Assembly (NCBI RefSeq): GCF_015159745.1
Contig: NZ_JADDOJ010000033.1
Span: 1-43,149, forward strand
Direction of reading: 5' to 3'
DNA: 43,149 bases
From: Ramlibacter aquaticus
GTDB lineage: Bacteria; Pseudomonadota; Gammaproteobacteria; Burkholderiales; Burkholderiaceae_C
A program made the translations under genes and the position numbers. A model generated the notes under the pieces. It had not been told where the DNA came from and searched no databases. It was given only the letters and a program-made list of their open reading frames with translations. Below are positions 8,850 to 17,805 of this stretch, piece after piece (position 1 is the first letter of the stretch; each line of letters opens with the position of its first letter).

Positions 8850-9605
8850 ATGGACTGGCTGCTGCGCACGCCCGCGCTCGTGGTGCTGCTGGTCGCGGCG
8901 CTGCTGCTCGTGATGGAGACGGGACGCCGGCTGGGTCGCCGCTGGGCCTTGCCGGGCGGCGAGGACCGCGGGGTCGCGGCGGTGGAAGGCTCGATGTTCG
9001 CGCTGTTCGGCCTGATCCTGGCCTTCACCTTCACCGGCGCTGCCGAACGCTTCGACCACCGGCGGGAGCTGATCGCGCGCGAGGCCAACGCCATAGGCAC
9101 CGTCTGGCTGCGGCTGGACCTCTTGCCCGCGCCGGACCAGCCGCGCGCCCGTGCGCTGCTGCGCGAGTACGTGCAGCAGCGCCTGGTGGCCACCAGCGAG
9201 GCGGACGGCGCGGCGGCCGCGGGCGAACGCGCAGCCTCGCTGCAGCAGGCGCTGTGGTCCCACTGCGTGCAGGGCGTCGCCAGCGTGCAGGGCGGCCCTG
9301 TGCTGCTGCTGCCGGCGCTGAACGAGCTGATCGACCTGACGACCACGCGCGAGTCGGCGGCCCGCATGCACCCGCCCGGGGTGGTCTATCTCCTGCTGGT
9401 GGCGCTGGCCCTGGGCTCGGCCCTGCTGGCCGGCCACGCCATGGGCGCGCGGCCCGCGCTGCCCTGGCTGCACATGCTGGCCTTCGCGCTGGTGACGGCC
9501 ATCACGATCTACGTGATCGTGGAGCTCGAGTTCCCGCGGATGGGGCTGGTGCGCATCGAAGCGTCCGACGCGCTGCTGCGCGACTTGTTGCGGTCCATGC
9601 GCTAG
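8850..9605 (+). CDS. DUF4239/bestrophin-like membrane protein
   Basis: A 251-aa protein with four predicted membrane segments: residues about 6-24, 48-62, and two near the C-terminus (VVYLLLVALALGSALLAG and LHMLAFALVTAITIYVIVEL). The pattern EGSMFALFGLILAFTF, then REANAIGTVWLRLDLLP and a terminal ELEFPRMGLVRI, is typical of DUF4239, called bestrophin-like in some annotations. Molecular function is not known. AGGAGG at 8834-8839 precedes the start by 10 bases and lies inside the end of the upstream 'recombinase' membrane gene, so the two form an operon. It converges on the DAHP synthase gene with only 7 bases between. Confidence 0.75.
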   Translation: MDWLLRTPALVVLLVAALLLVMETGRRLGRRWALPGGEDRGVAAVEGSMFALFGLILAFTFTGAAERFDHRRELIAREANAIGTVWLRLDLLPAPDQPRARALLREYVQQRLVATSEADGAAAAGERAASLQQALWSHCVQGVASVQGGPVLLLPALNELIDLTTTRESAARMHPPGVVYLLLVALALGSALLAGHAMGARPALPWLHMLAFALVTAITIYVIVELEFPRMGLVRIEASDALLRDLLRSMR

Positions 9606-9612
9606 GGCCGCC

Positions 9613-10992
9613 CTAGCGCCGCGCCGCCTTCAGCACGTCCGCGATCAGGAACGCGAGTTCCAGGCTTTGCGAGCCGTTCAGGCGCGGGTCGCAGGCGGTC
9701 TGGTAGCGCATCGCCAGGCCCTCGTCCGTCAGCGCCTGGGCGCCGCCCCGGCACTCGGTCACGTCCTCGCCGGTCATCTCGAAGTGCAGGCCGCCCGGGT
9801 GGGTGCCTTCCTGCGCATGGGCGGCGAAGAAGCCGCGCACCTCGTGCAGGATGCGCGCGAAGTCGCGGGTCTTGTAGCCGCTGGTCGCGGTGACCGTATT
9901 GCCGTGCATGGGGTCGCAGCACCAGACGGGCGTGCGACCTGCTGCGTGCACCGCGCGCAGCAGGGGCGGCAGGCGCTCGGTGACCTTGTCGCTGCCCATG
10001 CGGCTGATCAGCACGATGCGGCCGGGCTCGTGGTCCGGGTCCAGCACGTCCAGCAGGCGCAGCACGTCGTCGGCGTCCGCCGTGGGCCCCAGCTTGATGC
10101 CGATGACGTTGCGCAGCCCGCGCAGGTATTCCACATGGGCGCCCGTCACCTGCCGCGTGCGCTCGCCCAGCCAGAGCATGTGCGCCGAGCCGCCGTACCA
10201 GGCGCCGTCGCGCTCGTTGAAGCGGGTCAGCGCTTCTTCGTAATGCAGGTGCAGCGCCTCGTGCGAGGTGTAGAACTCCACCGCATGCAGCTGGGGCGTG
10301 CGCGCCGCGTCGAAGCCGCAGGCCTGCATGAAGGCCAGCGACTGCGTGATCCTGTCCGCCAGGGCCTCGAAGCGCTCGCCCTGGGGGCTGTTGCGCACGA
10401 AGTCGGCGGTCCAGCGGTGCACCTCGTGCAGGTCCGCGAAGCCGCCCTGGGCCAGGGCCCGCAGCAGGTTCAGCGTGGCCGCCGAATGCGAGTAGGCCGT
10501 CACCAGCCGGGACGGATCGGGCTGCCGCGCCTGCGGGGTGAACGCGCTGTCGTTGACGATGTCGCCGCGGTAGGAGGGCAGGCTCAGCCCGCCCACGGTC
10601 TCCGTGTCCGAGGAGCGCGGCTTGGCGAACTGGCCGGCGATGCGGCCGACCTTCACCACCGGGCAGGACGCGGCATAGGTCAGCACCACGGCCATCTGCA
10701 GGATGACGCGGAAGGTCGATTCCACCGAAGCCTGCCCCAGCGCATCGAAGCTCTCCGCGCAATCGCCGCCCTGCAGCAGGAAGGCCTCGCCGCGCGCGAC
10801 CGCCGCGAGCCGCTCGCGCAGCTGCGACACCTCGCCGGGAAAGATGAGCGGCGGCAGCGACGCCAGCTGCGCCTCGGCAGCGGCCAGCGCCTGCGCGTCG
10901 GGGTAGGCCGGCATCTGCAGCGCCGGCTTTGCGCGCCAGGAGGCCGGACTCCAGGCCTGTACTGCTGCGTCGCCGGTCGAATCCTTCCTCAT
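9613..10992 (-). CDS. Class II 3-deoxy-7-phosphoheptulonate (DAHP) synthase
   Basis: Catalyses condensation of phosphoenolpyruvate and erythrose 4-phosphate, the first step of the shikimate pathway. The 459-aa protein is of the plant/mycobacterial class II type, not the shorter AroF/G/H type. Landmarks are [10 protein letters not shown] with the metal-binding Cys, [35 protein letters not shown], the metal/PEP region [10 protein letters not shown], and [15 protein letters not shown] near the C-terminus. Length is normal. The start [14 protein letters not shown] is the most upstream plausible ATG. It is monocistronic by appearance, with the RcnB-like gene divergent 186 bases away. Feedback regulation cannot be read from the sequence. 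Confidence 0.93.
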   Translation of the reverse strand: MRKDSTGDAAVQAWSPASWRAKPALQMPAYPDAQALAAAEAQLASLPPLIFPGEVSQLRERLAAVARGEAFLLQGGDCAESFDALGQASVESTFRVILQMAVVLTYAASCPVVKVGRIAGQFAKPRSSDTETVGGLSLPSYRGDIVNDSAFTPQARQPDPSRLVTAYSHSAATLNLLRALAQGGFADLHEVHRWTADFVRNSPQGERFEALADRITQSLAFMQACGFDAARTPQLHAVEFYTSHEALHLHYEEALTRFNERDGAWYGGSAHMLWLGERTRQVTGAHVEYLRGLRNVIGIKLGPTADADDVLRLLDVLDPDHEPGRIVLISRMGSDKVTERLPPLLRAVHAAGRTPVWCCDPMHGNTVTATSGYKTRDFARILHEVRGFFAAHAQEGTHPGGLHFEMTGEDVTECRGGAQALTDEGLAMRYQTACDPRLNGSQSLELAFLIADVLKAARR

Positions 10993-11178
10993 CCTGGGCC
11001 CCCTGGTGTGTGGCCGCGATTCTGCGGCATCGTCCCGGCCCTGTCACCGGGCCGGCTGGGCGGGCCGTCGGACGCCGCCCGCCCGCGCGGTCGCGCTCGC
11101 CAGGGCCCTGGCGCGGCCTGCGCCTACGCGCAGCCGGGCTTGCTGGGGCCATGCTCGAGCCGCATCAGGAGGTGCACC

Positions 11179-11625
11179 ATGCAGCAGATGTCGAGTTCGA
11201 AACGGCTGGGCGCCGGGCTTGCGCTGTCCCTGGTCCTGTGCGGCGTGGCCTTCGCACAGGACGACGACCGCCAGCAGAACCAGCGCGACTGGGAACGCCA
11301 GCACAGGCGCTGGGAAGGCCAGCGCGGCATGGACCAGGACCCGCGCGGCAACTGGCGCGACCCGCGCGATCGCGACGATCGCGCACGCCGTGACGCGGAC
11401 CGCGACCGGCGCGGTGACTGGGGCGCCGGTCCGGACCATGCCTGGCACCGCGGCGACCGGCTGCCGCCCGAGTACCGGCACCGCAACTACGTGGTCGACG
11501 ACTGGCGTGTGCACCGCCTGGCGCCGCCGCCGCGCGGCTACCAGTGGATGCAGTACGGGGGCGACTACCTGCTGGTGGCGATAGGCACGGGCATCATCGC
11601 GCAGCTGGTGATCGGCAACCGCTGA
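11179..11625 (+). CDS. RcnB-family small exported protein
   Basis: A 148-aa protein with a clear Sec signal peptide (LGAGLALSLVLCGVAFAQ). A strongly charged, Arg/Asp/Gln-rich low-complexity stretch covers about residues 25-90. The C-terminal block has YRHRNYVVDDW, LAPPPRGYQWMQYGGDYLLV and a final hydrophobic IIAQLVI. That block is the RcnB signature; E. coli RcnB is a periplasmic protein needed for nickel/cobalt homeostasis. No metal exporter lies beside it, so metal specificity is open. AGGAGG at 11167-11172, six bases before the ATG, fixes the start. It converges with the next gene across 28 bases. Confidence 0.82.
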   Translation: MQQMSSSKRLGAGLALSLVLCGVAFAQDDDRQQNQRDWERQHRRWEGQRGMDQDPRGNWRDPRDRDDRARRDADRDRRGDWGAGPDHAWHRGDRLPPEYRHRNYVVDDWRVHRLAPPPRGYQWMQYGGDYLLVAIGTGIIAQLVIGNR

Positions 11626-11653
11626 GCGCTGCCCCGCGCAGCGCTGCACGTTG

Positions 11654-12439
11654 TCAGCCGGGTCCCGACCCCGGCGCTGCAGGCTTCTGCGGGAACAGCA
11701 GGATGCACAGCACCATCACCAGGACCAGCGCGGCCGAGGCATGGAGCCGGCTCAGCGCCAGGCCGCCGTCCGCGCGCGGCTTGTCGAGCAGGTCGCCGAC
11801 GGTGGCGCCCAAGGGCCGCGTAAGCACGAAGGCGAGCCAGAACAGCAGCGTGCGCGACAGACGCGTCGTCGCATACAGCAGGGCGACGACCAGCAGCAGG
11901 GCGCCGAACAGGGCCGCGGCCTTCTCGTAGCCCAGGCCCAGGCCACCGCGGTCGTCGCCCGCCCACCAGTCGCCCAGCGCGGTGCCCAGGGTCTGCGAGA
12001 AGAGGATGGTGGCCCAGTAGAACCACTCGGCCCGCGGCGTGCGCACGCTCTGCACCGACACCGTGCCCTCGACGCGGTGCCATGACGCGAGGCTGGCGAT
12101 CAGCAGCACGACGATCACGGCCACGCCGCCGGGGTAGCCGATGCCCAGCGAGCGGTCGCAAAAATCCGCCAGGGTGGTGCCCAGCGTGGTGGTGGCGACG
12201 ATGGTCGCCCAGTACAGCAGCGGGTGGTAGCGGCCCGTGCGGACCTGCCCCGAGACCAGGGCCACGAACAATGCCGCGAAGATGCCCGAGCCCACCAGGT
12301 AGCCGAGCTGCAAGGACATGGTCACCCAGTCGCCGCCGGTTTCACCGAGGGTGGTGGCGGCGATCTTGGTGATCCAGAACCCCAGCGTGATCGCGGGGAC
12401 CTTGGCGTCGCTGAAGGGGTGGTCGTGGTGCGGGTCCAT
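11654..12439 (-). CDS. Membrane protein with four TLGxxxGD repeats (COG4705-like)
   Basis: A 261-aa integral membrane protein with about eight hydrophobic segments. A motif recurs four times: ATTLGETGGD, TTTLGTTLAD, SQTLGTALGD and TRPLGATVGD, each at the start of a two-helix unit, so the protein looks like a fourfold internal duplication. Proteins of this kind are annotated as uncharacterised membrane-anchored repeat proteins (COG4705). Function is unknown; the conserved acidic residues in the repeats could bind a cation. The start MDPHHDHPFSD carries a His-rich N-terminus. The much longer open frame upstream is antisense to the TonB-receptor gene and is rejected. Confidence 0.75.
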   Translation of the reverse strand: MDPHHDHPFSDAKVPAITLGFWITKIAATTLGETGGDWVTMSLQLGYLVGSGIFAALFVALVSGQVRTGRYHPLLYWATIVATTTLGTTLADFCDRSLGIGYPGGVAVIVVLLIASLASWHRVEGTVSVQSVRTPRAEWFYWATILFSQTLGTALGDWWAGDDRGGLGLGYEKAAALFGALLLVVALLYATTRLSRTLLFWLAFVLTRPLGATVGDLLDKPRADGGLALSRLHASAALVLVMVLCILLFPQKPAAPGSGPG

Positions 12440-12616
12440 CGTCGGCGGTGTGGGCGGCCTGCGATGCGGCGCCGGGCCCCCATCTTGCAGCAGCCGGGAC
12501 CCGGCGTGGGGTGGCTGGCGCCCAGCGACATCCGCAGTCGCGCGGGCCCAACTCAGCCTTGGGCGCCGCCTGCGCGGCTCAGGCGAGGCCCCTATACTCG
12601 CTGCGACGAGGTGACG

Positions 12617-14512
12617 ATGGCAGTAGAACAACGGAGACAGCGCCTCTTGTGCACGGCCTTGCTGGCCGCTTTCGCGCGCGTCGCCAGCGCGCAGGACATG
12701 GCCTCGGTGGCGGGCCTGGCCGACCTCACGCTGGAGCAGCTCAGCAGCATCCAGGTCACTTCCGTGTCGGGCCGTCCCGAGAGCATCTCCGATGCGGCGG
12801 CCTCCATCTTCGTCATCACGGCCGACGACATCCGCCGCTCCGCCGCCACCAGTCTCCCCGAGGCCCTCAGGCTTGCGCCCAACCTGCAGGTCGCGCAGCT
12901 CAACGCCTCGCAGTACGCGATCAGCGCGCGCGGCTTCAACAACGCGATCGGCAACAAGCTGCTGGTCCTGGTCGACGGGCGCACCATCTACTCGCCCCTG
13001 TTCTCCGGCGTGTTCTGGGACCAGAACGACGTCATGCTGCAGGACATCGAGCGCATCGAGGTGATCAGCGGGCCGGGCGGCACGCTGTGGGGCGCCAACG
13101 CCGTCAACGGCGTGATCAACATCATCACGCGGCCGGCGGCCGACACCCAGGGCCTGCTGGCCAGCAGCGCGCGCTCGGGCAGCGGCGGCTACGAGGCCGT
13201 GCGCCAGGGCGGAACGACGGCGGACGGCGTGAGCTGGCGCGTGTACGCCATGGCGATGGACCATGGCAACACCTTCCGCGCCGACCACGTGGCGCGCGCG
13301 GATGCGGCGGCCAAGCACCAGGCCGGCTTCCGCATCGACTGGCCCACCGCCGACGGCAGCCTGACCCTGCAGGGGGACGCCTACGAAGGGGGCAAGCGGC
13401 CCGCCAGCAACCTGGCGCCGCTGATGTCGGGCGGCAACCTGCTGGCCCGCTGGCAGGGCCGGCTGCCCGGTGGCGCGCCGTTCACGCTGCAGGGCTACCT
13501 GGACGAGGTGCACCGTGACGACGTCAACGCCTTCCGCGAGCGGGCCTCGACGGCGGACCTCCAGTTCAGCAGCGAACCGGCCATGCCGGCGGGTCACCAG
13601 CTGCTGTGGGGCTTCGGCCTGCGCGACACCCAGGAGCACAACCCGCCCAGCCCGGCGGTGGCCTTCATCCCCATGGACCGGGCGCTGCGCTGGGGCAACG
13701 TGTTCGTGCAGGACGACTGGCGCTTCACGCCGGCCTGGCAGCTCACCCTGGGGGGCAAGCTGGAGAGCAATGTCTACACGGGCGTGGAGTTCATGCCCAA
13801 CCTGCGGCTGTCGTACAAGCACTCGCCCACGGCGATGACCTGGGCGGCCGTGTCGCGGGCCGTTCGCGCCCCGGCCCGCCTGGACCGCGAGTTCTACTCG
13901 CCGGGCCGTGCGCCCTACGTGATCGCCGGCGGACCCGACTTCATCTCCGAGGTCGCGACCGTGACCGAGCTGGGGCACCGCGGCTACCTGGCCTCGGGCA
14001 TCAGCTACTCGATCACCGCCTTCCGCCAGGACTACGGCCACCTGCGCAGCGGCACCTCGACGGCACCGGCCATGCTCATCAACCAGATCGAGGGCCACGT
14101 GGACGGGGTGGAAGCCTGGGGCAACTGGCAGGTCCGTCCCGGCTGGCGCCTGGGCGCCGGCCTGCTCGCGCTGCGCAAGCACCTGGACACCACGCGCGGT
14201 ACGCCCGACCCCGCGGGCATCGCCAGCCTGGGCAACGACCCCCAGGAGCAGTGGAGCCTGCGATCCAGCCACGACATCGGCGCGGCCGGGCAGTTCGACA
14301 TCGCCATCCGCCGCGTCGGGGCGCTGCCCCTGCCCCAGGTGGCCGCCTACACGGCGGTGGACGCGCGCTTCGCCTGGAAGGTCTCGCCGCAACTCGAACT
14401 GGCCGTCTTCGGGCAGAACCTGTTCGACCCGCGCCACGTGGAGTTCAACGCGGTGCCGGTCGCCAGCCAGATCCCCAGGCGCGTCTTCCTCAGTGCCACC
14501 TGGCGCATGTAG
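12617..14512 (+). CDS. TonB-dependent outer-membrane receptor
   Basis: A 631-aa outer-membrane receptor with a signal peptide (LLCTALLAAFARVASAQ). It opens with LADLTLEQLSSIQVTSVSGR, followed by a plug domain: ITADDIRRSAATSLPEAL, ISARGFNN, LVLVDGRTIYSPLFSGV and IERIEVISGPGGTLWGANAV, with NGVINIITR. A beta-barrel of modest size follows, ending in RVFLSATWRM. The LTLEQL-type N-terminus is common in receptors encoded next to YfiR proteins. The stop is 7 bases before the YfiR start, and the kinase gene overlaps YfiR, so the three form one operon. A TATACT at 12593-12598 is a possible -10, with no good -35. The ligand is unknown; there is no siderophore or B12 gene nearby. Confidence 0.9.
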   Translation: MAVEQRRQRLLCTALLAAFARVASAQDMASVAGLADLTLEQLSSIQVTSVSGRPESISDAAASIFVITADDIRRSAATSLPEALRLAPNLQVAQLNASQYAISARGFNNAIGNKLLVLVDGRTIYSPLFSGVFWDQNDVMLQDIERIEVISGPGGTLWGANAVNGVINIITRPAADTQGLLASSARSGSGGYEAVRQGGTTADGVSWRVYAMAMDHGNTFRADHVARADAAAKHQAGFRIDWPTADGSLTLQGDAYEGGKRPASNLAPLMSGGNLLARWQGRLPGGAPFTLQGYLDEVHRDDVNAFRERASTADLQFSSEPAMPAGHQLLWGFGLRDTQEHNPPSPAVAFIPMDRALRWGNVFVQDDWRFTPAWQLTLGGKLESNVYTGVEFMPNLRLSYKHSPTAMTWAAVSRAVRAPARLDREFYSPGRAPYVIAGGPDFISEVATVTELGHRGYLASGISYSITAFRQDYGHLRSGTSTAPAMLINQIEGHVDGVEAWGNWQVRPGWRLGAGLLALRKHLDTTRGTPDPAGIASLGNDPQEQWSLRSSHDIGAAGQFDIAIRRVGALPLPQVAAYTAVDARFAWKVSPQLELAVFGQNLFDPRHVEFNAVPVASQIPRRVFLSATWRM

Positions 14513-14519
14513 GCCGCCC

Positions 14520-15065
14520 ATGCGCCGACGCTCACTGCTGCGGTGGGTCCTGGGTGCGCTGCTGCCGGCCGCGCGGCGGGCCCATGGCCAGCCGCCCCTG
14601 AGCGAGAGCGCGGTGAAGGCCGCATTCCTGTTCAAGTTCGCCTCCTTCGTCGAGTGGCCCGCGGGGGTTTTCCAGCGTCCCGACCAGCCCCTGGCCATGG
14701 GGGTCGCAGGTGACGAGGCCGTGGCGGCGGACCTGGAACAGATCGCCGCGGGGCGCCACGTCGACAGCCACCCCGTGGTGGTCCGGCGCGTGCCTGAGAA
14801 CGGCCCGGTGACGGGCGTGCACGTGCTGTACGTGGGCACGCAGCGCGAGCAGCGGCTGCGCGAGAACCTGGCGGCGGTGGCCGGGCCGGTGCTGCTGGTG
14901 ACCGACCAGCCCGACGCGCTGAAGCTGGGCAGCGTGCTGAACTTCTCGCACGAGGATGGGCGCATCCGCTTCGCCGCCTCGCTCACGGCCGCTCAGGCAC
15001 GCCGGCTCAAGCTCAGTTCGCGTCTGCTCGCGGTGGCGCAGAACGTGGAGGGCCGCGCGCCATGA
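14520..15065 (+). CDS. YfiR-family (DUF4154) periplasmic protein
   Basis: A 181-aa exported protein. The N-terminus has Arg residues and a hydrophobic stretch (LLRWVLGALLPAARRAHG) acting as a signal peptide. The family hallmark AVKAAFLFKFASFVEWP follows, then VHVLYVGTQREQ and SVLNFSHEDGRIRFAAS and a C-terminal helix. In Pseudomonas, YfiR is a periplasmic repressor that binds the periplasmic part of the diguanylate cyclase YfiN. Here the adjacent inner-membrane partner is a histidine kinase with a similar periplasmic domain, encoded by a gene overlapping this one by four bases (ATGA). The TonB-receptor gene ends 7 bases upstream. A redox role via cysteines is unlikely, because no Cys pair is visible. 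Confidence 0.85.
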   Translation: MRRRSLLRWVLGALLPAARRAHGQPPLSESAVKAAFLFKFASFVEWPAGVFQRPDQPLAMGVAGDEAVAADLEQIAAGRHVDSHPVVVRRVPENGPVTGVHVLYVGTQREQRLRENLAAVAGPVLLVTDQPDALKLGSVLNFSHEDGRIRFAASLTAAQARRLKLSSRLLAVAQNVEGRAP

Positions 15066-17311
15066 GCAACGCACGCTCCTCCATCGGCCGCAAGCTCAAC
15101 CGCATCCTGGCGCTGACGACGGTGATCGCGCTGCTGATCGCGGGGGCGGCGATCGGCGCGCTCGAACTGCGCAGCCGCATCCATTCCATCGAGGACGACC
15201 TGATCGCGCAGGCCGACGTGCTCGCCCTGTCCAACCTGGCCGCGCTCGAGTTCGACGACCGCCGCGCCGCCGGGGAGAACCTGAGCGTGCTGCGCGCCAA
15301 GCCCGACGTGCTGGTGGCCGCGGTCTACGACGCGCGGGGCCAGCTCTTCGCCTCCTACGTGTCCTCGGCCGTGGAACTGCTGCCGCCGCCGCGCGCCGCA
15401 CCGGCGCCGGTGCAGATCGACGGCGAATTCGTGCGCGTGTGGCGGCCCATCGTCTCGCGCAGCGGCCGTGCGGGCAGCCTCTACCTGCAGGCCCAGCACC
15501 GGCTGGTGCCGCGCGCCTTCGAGTACGCGGGCATCCTGCTGGTCATCCTGGGCGGCAGCCTCGCGGCGGCCCTGCTGATCGCCCACCGCATGCAGCGCGT
15601 CATCACCGGGCCGGTGCTGTCCATGAACGCCGTGGCCCGCCGCGTGAGCGCCGAGCGCAATTTCGACCTGCGCGTGTCGCGCACCAGCGACGACGAGATC
15701 GGGGACCTGGCCGACACGCTCAACGCCATGCTGGACGAACTCGGGGCGCGCTCACGCAGCCTGGAGTCGGCGGTGGCTGCGCTGCGGGCCAGCGACGAGC
15801 GCTACCAGCTGGTGGTGCGCGGCTCCAGCGCCGGCCTGTGGGACTGGGACATGGCCACCGACACCATGTTCTTCGCGCCCCGCCTGCGCACGCTGCTCGG
15901 CTATTCGGAGCAGGAGTTTCCCGACCGGGCGGACTCGCTGCGCGGCGTCATGCACGACGACGACCGGCCCGCGATCCGGGCCGCGCTGGACCAGCACCTG
16001 GCGGACGGCCTGCCCTTCACCGTGGAATGCCGCCTGCGGGTGAAGTCGGGTGAGTGGCGCTGGTTCCAGCTCACCGGCATGTCCGAGCGCGATGCGCAGG
16101 GCCGCGCCGTGCGCATGGCGGGCTCCGTCATCGACGTGACCGAGCGCAAGCGGGTGGAGCAGGCCCTGCAGGAGTCCAACCGCGCCAAGGACGAATTCAT
16201 CGCCACGCTGGCGCACGAGCTGCGCAACCCGCTGGCGCCGCTGCGCACCGGGCTGGAGATCCTGAACCGCAGCGGCAGCGTGAGCCCGGCGGCCGAGCGC
16301 GTGCGCCAGACCATGCAGCGCCAGCTGGCCCACATGGTGCGCCTGATCGACGACCTGCTGGATATCTCGCGCATCAGCAGCGGCAAGATCCATCTCTCGC
16401 CCTCGCGCGTGCACCTGTCGGACGCGGTGGCCTCGGCGGTCGAGATCAGCCGGCCCATCATCGACGAGCGCGGGCACCGGCTGGAGATCGAACTGCCGCC
16501 GCGCGAGATCGAGATGATGGCCGACGGCACGCGCGTGGCCCAGGCCCTGGGCAACCTGCTGCACAACGCGGCCAAGTACACGCCCGAGGGCGGGCGCATC
16601 CGGCTGTCCGCCCGCCAGGAGGCGGCCTGGGCGGTGATCGAGATCGAGGACAGCGGCGTGGGCATTCCCGCGGACATGCTCGAAGGCGTGTTCAGCCTGT
16701 TCACCCAGGTCGGGCGCACGCTGCACAGCGCGCAAGGCGGCCTGGGCATCGGCCTGTACCTGGTGCGCAGCCTGGTCGAGCTGCACGGCGGCAGCGTGGT
16801 GGCCGCCAGCCCGGGCGTGGGCCAGGGCAGCACCTTCACGGTCCGCCTGCCCTGCCTGCCGCAGACGGCGGAAGCCGCCCCCGCGAGCGACGGCGCGGGC
16901 CCGGTGCTCTCGCATGCCGACCTGCGGGTGCTGGTCGCGGACGACAACGTGGACGCCGCCGAGACCCTGGCCACGCTGCTGGAGATGACGGGCTGCACCA
17001 CGCGCCGCGTGCACGACGGCAATTCGGTGCTACCCGCCGCGCGCGAGTTCGTGCCCGACCTGGTGCTGCTGGACATCGGGCTGCCCGACATCCCCGGCTA
17101 CGAGGTGGCGCGCAGGCTCAGGGGCGACCCGGTGGTCGGCGGCGTGCACCTGGTTGCGGTCACCGGCTGGGGCACCGAGGGCGACCGGCGCCGCACGGCG
17201 GACGCCGGCTTTGACGAGCACCTGACCAAGCCGGTGGAGTTCGCGGCGGTGGAATCGATCCTGCTGCGGGCACGCCGCCGCGGCGAGCCCGGGGCCGCGC
17301 GGCCGGCCTGA
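15062..17311 (+). CDS. CHASE8-HAMP-PAS hybrid sensor histidine kinase with C-terminal receiver
   Basis: A 749-aa inner-membrane protein. Order: TM1 about 15-35; periplasmic domain about 36-155 with CHASE8-like features (LALSNLAALEFDDRRAAGE, AAVYDARGQLFASY); TM2 about 158-178; HAMP; PAS about 245-365 (GLWDWDMATDTMFFAP); HisKA with the phospho-His in LAHELRNPL (His385); HATPase with NLLHNAAKYTPEGG, DSGVGIP and GGLGIGLYLV; and a receiver domain with ADDNVD, phospho-acceptor Asp671 in LLDIGLPD, and a Lys in LTKPVE. No output domain follows the receiver and no separate response regulator is encoded nearby. The 4-base overlap with YfiR suggests coupled translation and that YfiR gates the CHASE8 domain. 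Confidence 0.9.
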   Translation: MSNARSSIGRKLNRILALTTVIALLIAGAAIGALELRSRIHSIEDDLIAQADVLALSNLAALEFDDRRAAGENLSVLRAKPDVLVAAVYDARGQLFASYVSSAVELLPPPRAAPAPVQIDGEFVRVWRPIVSRSGRAGSLYLQAQHRLVPRAFEYAGILLVILGGSLAAALLIAHRMQRVITGPVLSMNAVARRVSAERNFDLRVSRTSDDEIGDLADTLNAMLDELGARSRSLESAVAALRASDERYQLVVRGSSAGLWDWDMATDTMFFAPRLRTLLGYSEQEFPDRADSLRGVMHDDDRPAIRAALDQHLADGLPFTVECRLRVKSGEWRWFQLTGMSERDAQGRAVRMAGSVIDVTERKRVEQALQESNRAKDEFIATLAHELRNPLAPLRTGLEILNRSGSVSPAAERVRQTMQRQLAHMVRLIDDLLDISRISSGKIHLSPSRVHLSDAVASAVEISRPIIDERGHRLEIELPPREIEMMADGTRVAQALGNLLHNAAKYTPEGGRIRLSARQEAAWAVIEIEDSGVGIPADMLEGVFSLFTQVGRTLHSAQGGLGIGLYLVRSLVELHGGSVVAASPGVGQGSTFTVRLPCLPQTAEAAPASDGAGPVLSHADLRVLVADDNVDAAETLATLLEMTGCTTRRVHDGNSVLPAAREFVPDLVLLDIGLPDIPGYEVARRLRGDPVVGGVHLVAVTGWGTEGDRRRTADAGFDEHLTKPVEFAAVESILLRARRRGEPGAARPA

Positions 17312-17347
17312 GCGGGTGGCCGCCCGGCCCGCGGGTGAGAGGCCGCC

Positions 17348-17794
17348 TCAGGGGCGGACGTAGGCCCAGCCTTCCTGCTGTTTCTTCATGAGCTCGACGA
17401 TGCCCGCCGGCACGTAGCCCACGCTGGGGTGCATCTCCGACTTGGCCAGCTTCAGCCCCTTCATGGAGTTTTCGCAGGCGACGATCTTCACGCCGCTGCG
17501 GGTGGCCTCCTCCAGGCGCTCGGCCAGGGGCGTGCCGTTCTTGAGCATCAGCACGCTGGGCCCGTTGGAGACGATCTCGATCTCGATCTTGCCGGGGCCG
17601 CCCACCTCGTCCTGCGCGTTCTTCGCGTTGCCCAGCGCCATGTTCCAGCGTGCGGGCTCGTTCTCGCTGACATGGATGAGCAGGCGCGGCTTCGCGCTGC
17701 CGCTGGTCTCGGCGGCGCGGGCGGCGGCCGGCGCGACGGCCATGGCGGCCAGGGTGACGGTGCCCAGCAGCGAGCGTCGGGTGGGTTCGGTCAT
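17348..17794 (-). CDS. DsrE-family exported protein
   Basis: A 148-aa protein starting MTEPTRRSLLGTVTLAAMAV, a twin-arginine-like signal peptide ending near AARAAE. The mature part has a DsrE-like alpha/beta pattern: LLIHVSENEPARWNMALGN, IEIVSNGPSVLMLKNG, SGVKIVACENSMKG, and a terminal YVPAGIVELMKKQQEGWAYV. A single Cys is in the position usual for the family, which includes sulfur-relay and peripheral sulfur-handling proteins. Its specific role is unknown. It lies 11 bases downstream of the cupin gene on the same strand, so the two are probably co-transcribed. An upstream in-frame start at 17857 lies inside the cupin gene and is not favoured. Confidence 0.82.
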   Translation of the reverse strand: MTEPTRRSLLGTVTLAAMAVAPAAARAAETSGSAKPRLLIHVSENEPARWNMALGNAKNAQDEVGGPGKIEIEIVSNGPSVLMLKNGTPLAERLEEATRSGVKIVACENSMKGLKLAKSEMHPSVGYVPAGIVELMKKQQEGWAYVRP

Positions 17795-17805
17795 GGACAA
17801 CTTCT

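Noticed and set aside
6614..9367. 917-residue minus-strand open frame
   Set aside because: Antisense to the M20, 'recombinase' and DUF4239 genes; composition is Gln/His/Arg-rich with no domain pattern.
12440..14986. 850-residue upstream part of the frame containing the fourfold-repeat membrane protein
   Set aside because: Antisense to the TonB-receptor and YfiR genes, with low-complexity His/Arg/Gly-rich composition typical of GC-rich antisense frames.
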